Below are positions 23,658 to 33,745 of a stretch of DNA of 49,543 nucleotides, in pieces. The notes under the pieces were generated by a model, which worked only from the letters and a program-made list of their open reading frames with translations, was not told where the DNA came from and ran no database searches. Origin of the DNA: Heterostelium multicystogenum. Lineage: Eukaryota; Evosea; Eumycetozoa; Acytosteliales; Acytosteliaceae. Location: contig RCNN01000252.1 of the NCBI GenBank assembly GCA_003667245.1, positions 1 through 49,543 on the forward strand, written 5' to 3'. Every line of letters begins with the position of its first letter. The stretch's first letter is position 1. Both the position numbers and the translations under genes were made by a program.

Positions 23658-23851
23658 CGTCTAAATAATAATCTTTTCAACTGAAATTTTCTGATTCCTC
23701 AATTTATTAATCAGATTTTATTAATAAAAAAGCACTTCTGAATCAAACCATAATGGTTGTCGTCTTTTACTAACCCCACTACAACAGGTCTTCGAAAGTC
23801 TGAGGCTATTATAATAGTTATTGTTGTTTTCTAACTACTAGGAGATAAATG

Positions 23852-25512
23852 TTAGAATAATGTAATTGAAGTGCCCCACACTATTTTACAGACTTGATCT
23901 TCTTGGAGCTGGCTGACATAAGAATTACAGTTAATGTGATACATGTCTGGAACTAGCTCGGAGAGGATCATATAGTTGCTTGTCTCTTTTGTAGTGTTTG
24001 GTAAGGTGTTGATAGGTGTTTTGAATAAATCTATTGTAGTAATGTACTTTGAAGCAAGAAATGGATAAGTTATCAGCAAACGAATGTTAAATCTGTTATC
24101 TTCCCATTGATCGTCTTTGAGAAGCTGAATCATATGTACTCCTGGATTGACACTTTAATTCTTTTAGATGCACTCCACATGACACTAGGATATCCATAGA
24201 GAGACTTTGCTCGCAAGTGGAAATAGGCAAAGAATTTGTCCTCAATTTTCGTCTTTTCAGTACCAGGCCAGATTTCTGCAATGAGGTACTTTGAGTTCAA
24301 AGTGGATCCGTCATAGTGTTCATGGAAGTGATTGGCGCGTTTTGGGACAACTTGCTTTGGATTTAAATAAAATCCACCACTAACATGACCTGTATCATTT
24401 CTAACGAGAATGCCCATTCGTCTGAAGGTAATTCATTGATTTCATGGTTGTCCGATGGTAAGTGAAGATATCTACCATCACCAATTTTTAGTTCTATATA
24501 TAAATGTCTTGTTTGGTAGAAGTTTCAGCATTATAGACCACTACGGTGCCATCCTCTTCAAAATTTGCAATATAGTTTTGACTAGTTTTGCTTACAGAAT
24601 TTCCAGTTGCTTTCTGTAAACTTAGTATAATCATATCTCCTAAAACCAAAGATCCATATTCATTAATTGTCAAAAATTCTCTACCGTTTGAAATATATTG
24701 GCCATATTTAAGAGAAACATAATCCAGACTTGCAATCTCTACTATCTAAGAAACTTCCAGGTACCATCTGCGACCTAAAATCAACCAGGCTTCCAAATTT
24801 ACCCCATATCATCTTTCTATTTCTATTCATTATAACCATGCCCCATTTATAACCAAAGGCACCTTCCTCCAATACTGTAAAGTAAAAAGGACCATCGCTT
24901 GTATCAATATTCTTTCTAGTTTCAGTTTCCCAAATAACCTGTCCATTATTATTTTGAATCATAAGTTTATGACCAGCCAGTTTAAGACGAAAAGGTCAGT
25001 AATATTTGCCATTTTCATTGGAGCTGGATTGCCAGAGCAATTTTGAACCTTTTGAAAAGCTCCAAGATTCCACCACTTGTTAGAACTAATGTTAGATCTC
25101 TCCAAGACAATGCTTTTGATGATTGGTGGATGGAGGTATTGTTTACAGAATCTAAATACATTCCGGGAGTCAAAGGAATCTGGTATCTATTGTAATCTAA
25201 AGTGGTTTGGTATGGATTTCTTTTTGTAATAGCTTCATGTTTTGCTATAGATCCCAAAATATTTAAAGTGACACCTAGGAATACTAGACCAATAATCCTG
25301 TATTCAAAATGGTTCCTACAAATTAAAAATATCTTCAGTTGAATTGTTAGTATCAAATACCATTCATTTCCAGATAATATTAATAAATTACCATTTCTTA
25401 TTGATTTATTATTAAATACTGGTTTGATAATAGCTTTTAGAGTTTCGAAAACAATAAAAATTGAAATTCCAAGATAGGACAATGACAAGATAAGACAGGC
25501 AATAATATACAT
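23852..25512 (-). CDS. bulb-type (B-) lectin membrane protein, frame broken
   Basis: Starts MYIIACLILSLSYLGISIFI, a hydrophobic anchor or signal segment; a second hydrophobic stretch (IIGLVFLGVTLNIL) follows. Bulb-lectin-type strands then appear: PLTPGMYLDSVNN, LTLVLTSGGILELF, LLWQSSSNENGKYY, HKLMIQNNNGQVIWET, WGMVIMNRNRKMIWGKFGS, YISNGREFLTINEYGSLVLG and YIANFEEDGTVVVYN. These match the repeated 'dGnLvlyd...iW' pattern of mannose-binding B-lectins; dictyostelid comitin is the known relative. A C-terminal part (ANHFHEHYDG ... YLIAEIWPG ... KIVWGTSITLF) resembles nothing I know. The frame changes near 25050, 24970, 24730, 24505, 24425 and 24150, so exact residues there are uncertain. One or two changes could be introns. 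Sugar binding at a membrane is the likely role. Confidence 0.62.
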
Positions 25513-26330
25513 TTCGAATTATATAATACTAATAATAATACAAATATTAAATCTAATTTGTAATTGTAATTAAAAATAAATTGTGGTTATAGTTCAGATT
25601 TCCATTATTATTTTAATAAAGACTTTGGTGGTAGTTGTTACTTTATTAATAATATCAAATAATTGTTTTTCATTGGATAAAAACAATTTACGATAAAACA
25701 AAGATATTACAACATTATTACTATCAATTATTTGTGGTAGTATAACTACTGTTGTTTTAGTATTTTCAGAGTTTAATTTATGATATTTATCAAAACAATG
25801 TCTAAAATAGGTTGATTACCCATAATCGATAGAATTGTCATAAAAGATTATTATTATGGGTAACTATGAAAATATGAAATTGAAGAATCTGATGTACATT
25901 TTAGTGAAGTTGTAGGATTATATATAATAACGTTCATTGTTGTGGTATGATTAATTTGATTTTGTCAGAAAATGAGTATCATTGTCGATGTTGTATTTCT
26001 TGAATCAAAGCTGCTTGTTATATAAAAGAATTCTCATGAAAGTCAATCAAACATTGAAGGAAAGGTTGCTTGGAACAATTTTAATAAACATCTATAATGG
26101 ATGATGCTGATAGGTTTTTAATTATATCATTTTATTACTATATATGCTATAGCTATTTGGAGTGACGATGATGGTTGTTGTAGAAGTGTAATATAACAAA
26201 CGGTTTGTGGTTTACTTTGTTTATCGAATATCTATTCTATATTGATGGGATTGAGAAGAATGAGTTATGATAGGAGAAGAGTGAGGAGTGATATGTGGGT
26301 GCTGTAGTTTTGTTGTGGCTAATTAAGTTA
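25513..26330. other. intergenic spacer with DUSE-like inverted repeat
   Basis: About 820 bp between the vps29 stop and the bulb-lectin start codon. AT-rich with no coding frame. It contains an inverted repeat (25816-25863), listed separately. Confidence 0.6.
25816..25863. promoter_or_regulatory. inverted repeat of ACCCATAA (DUSE-like)
   Basis: TTACCCATAAT at 25816-25826 and its exact reverse complement ATTATGGGTAA at 25853-25863, separated by 26 bp. ACCCATAA matches the upstream sequence element (DUSE) described for small non-coding RNA genes of dictyostelids. Neither flank shows a convincing snoRNA, snRNA or class I RNA core by eye, so the functional call is tentative; the repeat itself is plain. 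Confidence 0.4.
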
Positions 26331-27099
26331 TTATTGTTTGGAGTGCTCGTATTTCTCAACTTTAACAGAACCGTCGATTAACTTGTAGATGTAAATGGTG
26401 ATATTGTTTCCTTGTACATCCATCAAAACGAAAGATGGAGTAACGTCGTTGGTAATATTACTGAATGCACCAGTAGCAGAACCTGGGTTGATGAAAAGTT
26501 TGTTGTTGGATTCGAATACCTCGATTTGGTGGGTGTGTCCAGTGATGAGAACATCAACGTCCAATTGTCTTTGAAGAGCAGCCAATGAAATTTTGTCTCC
26601 CCATGGTACGATTTGGTGTCCATGACAAAGTCCAAATTTAAATTGTCCAATTGTGACTATTTTGGTATCTGGAACTGTAGTATTCTATTGTAAATGATAA
26701 TAGTATATGTTTCATTATAAGTTTGGCTGTATGCTACATTGTCTAAATTGTTTGAGTGATTGTGCACATACCTCATCGAAATCACCTTTGACAACATGAA
26801 CATCACTGGTCAAAGTTTTGAAGTAGTCATGAATATCTTTTGAGACTAGATTACCTGTGCAGAGAATATGTTGAATCTTTTCTGGGACCAAAAGCTTTTT
26901 GAACTCAGGTGGGATACCATGTGATCTGTGTGGTACGTGTAAATCTCCAATAGCAATGATGAACTGTATAACATATAATAATCAATCATATTCAGATTGT
27001 GGTGTGTTAATAATAATAAGCAGTCATGTTACATCAAAGTTGAACTATCTTTAGCAACAACTACAGCAACAACTAAGACAACAGCAACAAACATACCAT
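26331..27099 (-). CDS. vps29: VPS29, retromer subunit
   Basis: Three exons: the ATG alone (27097-27099), 26772-26963 and 26331-26684, with introns 26964-27096 and 26685-26771. Phases fit exactly, giving 182 residues, the same length as human VPS29. The metallophosphoesterase-like scaffold is clear: [29 protein letters not shown] at the exon end, [22 protein letters not shown] and [16 protein letters not shown]29 is a core subunit of retromer, which retrieves cargo from endosomes to the Golgi or plasma membrane, and normally binds VPS35 without catalysis. No frame breaks. The start exon consisting only of ATG followed by GTATGT is unusual but consistent in phase. Confidence 0.95.
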
Positions 27100-30000
27100 T
27101 CTAATCTAATCTAATGTATTATATATATATATAAAGTATAATGAATATTGATCAATAAATGTTCAAACTACTTTTAATGATAATGAGAAAAACAAAATTT
27201 AAAAAAGCTTCAATTTTTTAAAAATAAAGATTTTTTTAAAATGGTTCAGAAAATTCTTTTTAATAATATCATTTGTCATTTTGTCAATTGTTGTTTTTGT
27301 TTGGTTTTGACAAATAAATAACAACTAATATTATTATTATTATTATTATAAGTTTGACTAAAACAATAAACTTATAATAATGTAATATAACTTATAAATA
27401 TATAAAGATTCTTATTATTAGTTGTGATCATTTGAATTTTGGCATTGAAGTGTCGAATGAATGCATTTTGTGGTGCAGATCCATTATTAGCTACTCAATG
27501 TGTATTTGTAGAGTTCATTATATACTCTACAAACAAATATATTAATATAGCCTTATATAGAATAGGTTGAACATATTCTGGATAATTTAATTTTGTTTGT
27601 AAAATCAAAAATCTACAAAGTAGCACCTAATAGATAAAATCGATCATATGATCCAATACTTAGTAAAAGAAGCATCCTTGAATAGTAAAATTCTGACCAT
27701 GTGACATATTATCAACGTTGTAATATCACTTCATTTAAATACATCCACCTCCGGAGTTATTCATGATTCTACGAAATTTAAGTGAATTGCTACAATACTT
27801 AATATATATTGTTGTTATTATTATGATTATTTTTTCAGTTATTGTGTTTATTGTTATCGTAATATAACCAATACTGAGTCACCGGATACAACTCATAAGC
27901 TTTGCTAGGCGTGATACAGTAGTATCATAACAATCAAACAAATCCAATAAATCTAAAGTGGTAATCAAAGAAATAGGTTCAAAGCTTATCATCAACAATC
28001 CACGATAAAGAGTATAGAAAAATCTTACCACACTGTCAAAAACTAATAATTTTATTATTCAGATGAATCCACTTAAGTTACAAATGTTAACACCACCGTA
28101 ATCCACTAAAATGACAATCTCCCATATATGACTATCTGTTTTGCACTCATTAAATAACCAGGAAAAGAAATAAATCACAACTCCAAACCCAAATAAGACA
28201 AAAACCAATTTAATAAACACACCGATTTTGAATCAACCCACATCATCAACATCTGATTCCAATAACTTTAGTTAAATTGATCACCCACTTTCAAACATTT
28301 CTAAATTTAAACATTAATTAATTTCCATCAACCATTTAAATTAATCTTCATATTATTTATAATTCCATAAAAGTTCTATACATCTCTATTGGTAGAATAA
28401 TAATAATAATAATAAACAGAAATCCATTAAAGTTAATTTCAAAGGGAAATAGCTCAAATAGAGTTTTATTAGTTTTCAATCCTCATAGTTGTAGTAGTAG
28501 TAGTGGTGCATAATATTATTAAGTAGACTTCATCTCTGCTAATCGATGATTCATTAGTTATAATTAGATAAATTCCTTAAATGTATGTAGTATTAACCAA
28601 ATATAATTATTTATTTCTTGTTTGGTGTGTTAAATTGTATTCGAAAATGAATGATGGTGTGTGTTGCCTTAATGGTGCTTAAAGTTTTAATCATCAATCT
28701 CGTCACCCCAAAACTATTTTTCAAGTCAGCCTGTGTGTGGGGAAGTAGATGTTGTACCGATTATATTATATTCATATTTTATTGAATGTATGAAAATAGA
28801 TTACATCAATCAACTATTCTTTAGATATATTAAGTTGTATGAGATATATATTTAGCATCATCTCTTTGGGAAGGTGGCTCAGAAACACTCAGCCAACAAT
28901 CAAAACTCATCAAATACAACGACATCCATAATATCATCAACATTCCACTATTAAAGAGCCTGGCATATGGTGGGTGAACACCAAAAAAACACAACCTATC
29001 CATCATGATGAATTGTATTGTATTATTAATTTTGTTGTTATTCTTGTTGTTGTTGTTGTGGTTTCTTTTGTTTTTCAACATCCAAGGAACTCTACTCTTA
29101 TCCTGAGTTAATGATTGTGACTCCCACTCAAAATCACAACCTTTCAAACAATTCCATTTATATTTTTACAAAAACATATGATTCCATTTATTTTAATAGA
29201 TAATCAAATAAAATCAACCCCTTAGCTATACATCTTTGCAATTGACAATAACTACAATATAATAGTACAGTTGCGCAGTTAGTATCCAATTGAATATTGT
29301 GATATACATATATATTTATATAAAATATAATCCTAACTATATGAAACATTACCACATAGTAGACATTTTTAAAATGAATGATTACTATATTTGATTCATA
29401 ATAATAATAAATATGTTATAATATTTCTTTTGATTTCCAATCAAACCAACCAAACCAAACCAAGCTAGTAAAACTATAACACAATCTCAAACACCACTTC
29501 AACATCCATATCAATCAAATTATTTTCCATATTAATTCACAATCTACTGCAGCTACTTCAACAAATAACTATTACTTATTCTTTTATTAAGCATTTGATT
29601 GAAGATAGTAATTTATTAAAGACCAAACTTTAGATTCAACTTTACAAACGTTTGTAAATTGGAAAAGTAGATAAATTAAAAGAAATAGAACCTTATTCTC
29701 TTTAGTCATATTTGTAAGAATTGATTACTAAACGTTTGAAGGTAATTGTTTAAAACTATTTGACCCAACAACATTTAACTTTTATTCATTCAATCAATAA
29801 AACTTAACCACTCACCTCACTGCCACATTCACTCACTAGCTCACTCTCTTGAGAGAATTAACCACCCAGCAAACAAAAACAACAGTATATTTCTCCTTTT
29901 ATATACCGATGATAATATATTTATATTTCCATATCTTTGCAAAATAATACCTTATAAAGGTATTATAGGTAGCAATCAATATATTTCAGGCCATATTAAC

Positions 30001-30161
30001 TTATTCCAATCGATCATTAATCTCACTATTTTATGATAACCATCCAAGTAAAACCTCTTTAACTTATATATACTAGTATAAATTTGTTTTTAAAAGTTTT
30101 AATTGGATCTTTGGTCAAATATTAATATATTATCTAATTACCAATATAGATTAATTGAAAA
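27100..30161. other. 3-kb intergenic region
   Basis: The spacer between divergent genes, vps29 (minus) and the polyQ gene (plus), so both promoters lie here. A 105-codon minus-strand frame at 28830-29147 has no suitable ATG at its head and no family resemblance. A perfect 10-bp-arm palindrome lies at 29944-29966. A TAG/GTA trinucleotide run occurs near 28490-28504. No RNA gene recognised. Confidence 0.55.
29944..29966. repeat. 23-bp perfect palindrome
   Basis: ATAATACCTT, spacer ATA, then AAGGTATTAT: ten-base perfect arms about 200 bp upstream of the polyQ protein's start codon. It could be a binding site for a dimeric regulator or a hairpin in the leader. Confidence 0.5.
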
Positions 30162-32011
30162 ATGATCAACCAGGATATAGATGATTATGAAAGTCAATAT
30201 CAGACTTACCAGAAAAAAAATAGTATCCTTAACAAATCATTAAGTAAATCACAATTATCACATCTCCAACAACAACAACAGCAGCAACCTATCAGTGAGC
30301 TACAGCAACAGAGAAATAATAAGATTAAATCAACTTTTGACATGAAGCAGCAAGAACAATCAAGATATTTGTTGAGTCCTCCATCATCGTCTCCCAATGT
30401 AACTTCATTGGTTTCTCCGGAGTCATCTCCTGTTCTGCATCCCAAAACTGGAAAACAATCACATTCAACCAAAAATACTGCTGGACTAATCAAACAAACA
30501 TCTTTAGGAAATCTCAAGCAACATATACATAGCCAACAACATCAGATGCATTTACAACAATATCCTAATTCTTTAAGCTCACCATCAAAATCTTCAATAG
30601 AATCTCCAGTTGAATCATCAACCCTTTCAAGACCCCATCAACAACAAACACCCAACCCTTTTGAAATTCTGAACAACCATATCAGCAAGTTGACAGATCA
30701 AAATCTAGAACTATACTCGAAGACCAATAGTAGATCTTCACCACCCAGACCATCCACTGATCCAGTCTCCAATAACTCGTCTCCCACCAACTCACCACTA
30801 TCACCCCCTAATATAGAGCATGATCTTAGAAACTCCACCACCACCAGCACCACAACTACATCACCTACAAACACATCTGAAAGAGAAAGAGAAAGAAAGA
30901 ACTCTTATAATCAATACCAACAACAGCAACAACAACTTCAGCAACAGCAGCAACTAATGATTCAGATGGAGAAGGACAGAGAGAATATAAATAATAAAAA
31001 TAGTAGTAGTAGTAAAAAGAGATCATTTGACTATGTAAATAACAACAATCTAATGGATATGGGAAACAGTAACAATAATTCATTCCGAAAATAGTCCTAA
31101 TATTCATCACAAACAATATTATGGAGCTGCAAGAGAAATTGAAACAACAAAGAAAGATTATTAAAGAACTACAATCTATAAATATCAACTTAGAGAAGCA
31201 AGTGGATTACTACAAGAATGAACTCAATCAATTCAAATCTTCAATGGCTTCGAGCATCTTGGAGATGATAGATGCCAATGAACAAATAATAGCCAGCCAA
31301 AAACAAACAATAGAAGAAGGTATTGATGATCTTCAAACTACCAAAAAGCAACACCAGCAACAACAACAACTGGTCAGCTCTGCAAAACCTCCACCATCAC
31401 CTTCGAATGCCGTGAATAATCCTATACCATCTCCATCGCCAATGCCCTTGCCGGTTCCTTCTCCTCAAACCAACCACGCTATCACAGACCATGACAAGCT
31501 GATACAATATCATAAACAACAAGCCACACAGCAGCAACTAACTGTACCGCCCCACTCAGCTAAAGAATACAACCATCCCAACATCTAAACTATTACAATC
31601 AACTACACTAGCAATGCCAAGCACAACGAATCCAACACCAAATTCCACTCCCACCAAACAAAAGCAACTACTGCAGCAGCAACAACAGATGGCAATGATG
31701 CAGCAACACCACAACCAAATCAATGGCAACAGTCAACCAGCTGAGTATCAATATATGATGGGTGTTGACGAAAGCCAACAACACCAATTACAAAAGCAAT
31801 ATATGGTATATGAAGCGACAAAGAAACAAAAGTGTCTTCTTCCCTGTAGCATCGCCAAGCAACTCCAACAATATGACAAAACACATCAAACAACAACAAC
31901 AACAATGTATTGCTAAAGAAGAAACTTCTGCAACAACAATATTACAATCAAATTCAACAACAGCAACAACAACAACAACTTCATATGCTACAGCAACACC
32001 AATATGAGTAA
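30162..32011 (+). CDS. polyQ/Ser-Pro-rich coiled-coil protein, frame broken
   Basis: ATG at 30162 (MINQDIDDYESQYQTYQKKN). The first 310 codons are open and rich in Gln runs and SP/TP pairs (LLSPPSSSPNVTSLVSPESS), which suggests proline-directed phosphorylation. After frame changes near 31090 and 31118 comes a convincing coiled coil (ELQEKLKQQRKIIKELQSIN ... VDYYKNELNQFK). Pro-rich and Gln-rich tails follow, with further changes near 31588-31614 and about 31850-31900. The most polyQ-like frame ends QQHQYE at TAA 32009-32011. No known family is recognised. Low-complexity frames make the exact path after 31590 uncertain. Possible roles (transcription cofactor, RNP component) are guesses. Confidence 0.6.
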
Positions 32012-32483
32012 ATAATACCAAATGACAAAATATATACCTACATACATACATATTATTAGAAGATATTACATTGTAACAAGATGTACTATTATCCAAACAT
32101 TCTTTTCAAATAAACGGAATATTCTTACATTATAATCATCCTAATTTAAGCTAAACTTGTATTGTCATCTTTTGCCAAGTTAACCAATGATCATCATTAT
32201 CTTTTCTTGTAATACAATATAATAAATTAATTTATTATTCTATTTGTTTGAGATAGTATAGTTGTAGCTAGCTGTCTGTCTGTCTATCGAGTGCTCACCT
32301 ATCTAATCTAAAGCAGTAGGAGTTGGTGTGTTGTGCAGTATTTGTTTGGTGTTGATAATTGATGCTATTTAAATGTTTATATATCTATATGTTTGTTTAG
32401 TTCTTTGCTATTTCTAAAGGTAGTTAATAGGTAGATGGATATTATGTTAGATCATGATTGTGAGCATTTATGAATCAATGAAT
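32012..32483. other. intergenic spacer
   Basis: About 470 bp between convergent genes. AT-rich; a short CTGT repeat near 32272-32285. Nothing else seen. Confidence 0.6.
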
Positions 32484-32794
32484 TCAGTTTGATATACCAT
32501 TGTTGATGAACTCCTGTCTCTTCAATCTATTTTCGTATCTAGCCAAAATTTGGAAGTTCTTCTTGAAAATCTCCTCTTGCCAGTCGTATGTCTTGTAGTT
32601 TAGAACACCGAGAGCAACGGCAGCAGTCAAGTGAACATGTGGTCTGGTGAGGTATGGACGCTTGCAAGAACATTGACCAAACAACCAAAAAGAACACCCA
32701 TACCAATACCAGAAGCAACCTTGAAGGTTCTATTGATTCTCAAGAATGGGTAGTCCTCACTGCTGATTAAATTTGATTCGGTGCTTGAAGACAT
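32484..32794 (-). CDS. small two-helix membrane protein, possibly mitochondrial
   Basis: ATG at 32794 (MSSSTESNLISSEDYPFLRI). About 103 residues if one base is added near 32665 (G to GG), which joins LFGCLVNVLG to KRPYLTRPHVHLTAAVALGV. Two short hydrophobic helices (VASGIGMGVLFGCLVNV and LTAAVALGVLNY) are joined by a basic loop, followed by a charged amphipathic tail (YDWQEEIFKKNFQILARYEN). Size and topology recall accessory subunits of respiratory complexes such as NDUFC2-like proteins, but no diagnostic motif is present, so the function is not assigned. Confidence 0.6.
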
Positions 32795-33745
32795 TGTAGA
32801 TAGATATATATATTATATTGTGTGTATTATTAATAAGAAAATAGTATCTACAAAAATGTCAGTAAGAGACTTTATTCGTATTGATCAATAAATCAAAAAT
32901 TTTCATTTTTTTTTATTTTTTGCACAACACACAAACTCATTTACAATCATTAATGACACTAGTGATAGTGATTATGACTTGTACAATAGTAAGTGCAGCA
33001 TCCTAATAGTAGTGGTTGATTTCTTAATAACAACTTTATATCGTTCTTTAAATCACACATCTGATCTAAAGGTGGATGTTGATTTATAAAACTTAGTATT
33101 TTTAATTTAACAACATCATTAGTATAAATAAAAGAATAACTTGGTAATATTGATAATGATAACAGAGACCGAGAATCTATGATGTCATAACATCATGCAC
33201 AAGACAATAATCATTGTTGTTATTTGCTGAGCACAAAATGATTAAATCTTTGATTTTTATGTATTTTTAGAATATTTTAAAGTTTTTTTATGAGTTTGGT
33301 TAATGATTTTTTGATTTCTTTTAAAGATTTTAATTAAACTATCAGCATTGAATACCATAGTAATAATACATCATTGTAATAATAACATTATACGACTACT
33401 CAAAATATCAAACAATCCACCTTTGAACGAATATCATCTATTAGATTACGAGCTACATCATTAGTAGAGTGTAGATTACCCAACCCCCAAGCAACCTCCA
33501 AGATATATAAAGATATTTCATTAAAATTAACACTGCCATTTCTGTTAGGTTGCTCTGAAGTACATACACACATTTTCAGCTAAACACTACTACTAAAAGT
33601 AAAAAATCAGTGGTTGGTGGTCAGTCGATAATTATCATTCAACAGATCTTCAAACAGAGATATATAGATAGATAGTAAATTTATCAAGATATATATTGTA
33701 AATATTTGTTTGCAAAGTATAGTGAACGAACAAAGCAACAACACG
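32795..33745. other. intergenic, divergent promoters
   Basis: About 950 bp between the divergent small membrane protein and TOG-protein genes; both promoters must lie here. AT-rich with poly-T/poly-A tracts; no coding frame or RNA gene recognised. Confidence 0.6.

Larger units (their letters stand above)
21375..23851. other. 2.5-kb intergenic region
   Basis: No coding frame is supported. Contents: AT trinucleotide repeats near 21600-21700, an 18-base T run (22489-22506) and a GC-rich perfect palindrome (23646-23657). It contains the promoter of the LRR gene on the left and the 3' flank of the bulb-lectin gene on the right. Confidence 0.6.

Noticed and set aside
28830..29147. 105-codon minus-strand frame with an Asn/Lys run
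   Set aside because: It has no ATG at its head, resembles no family and sits in a long divergent promoter region.
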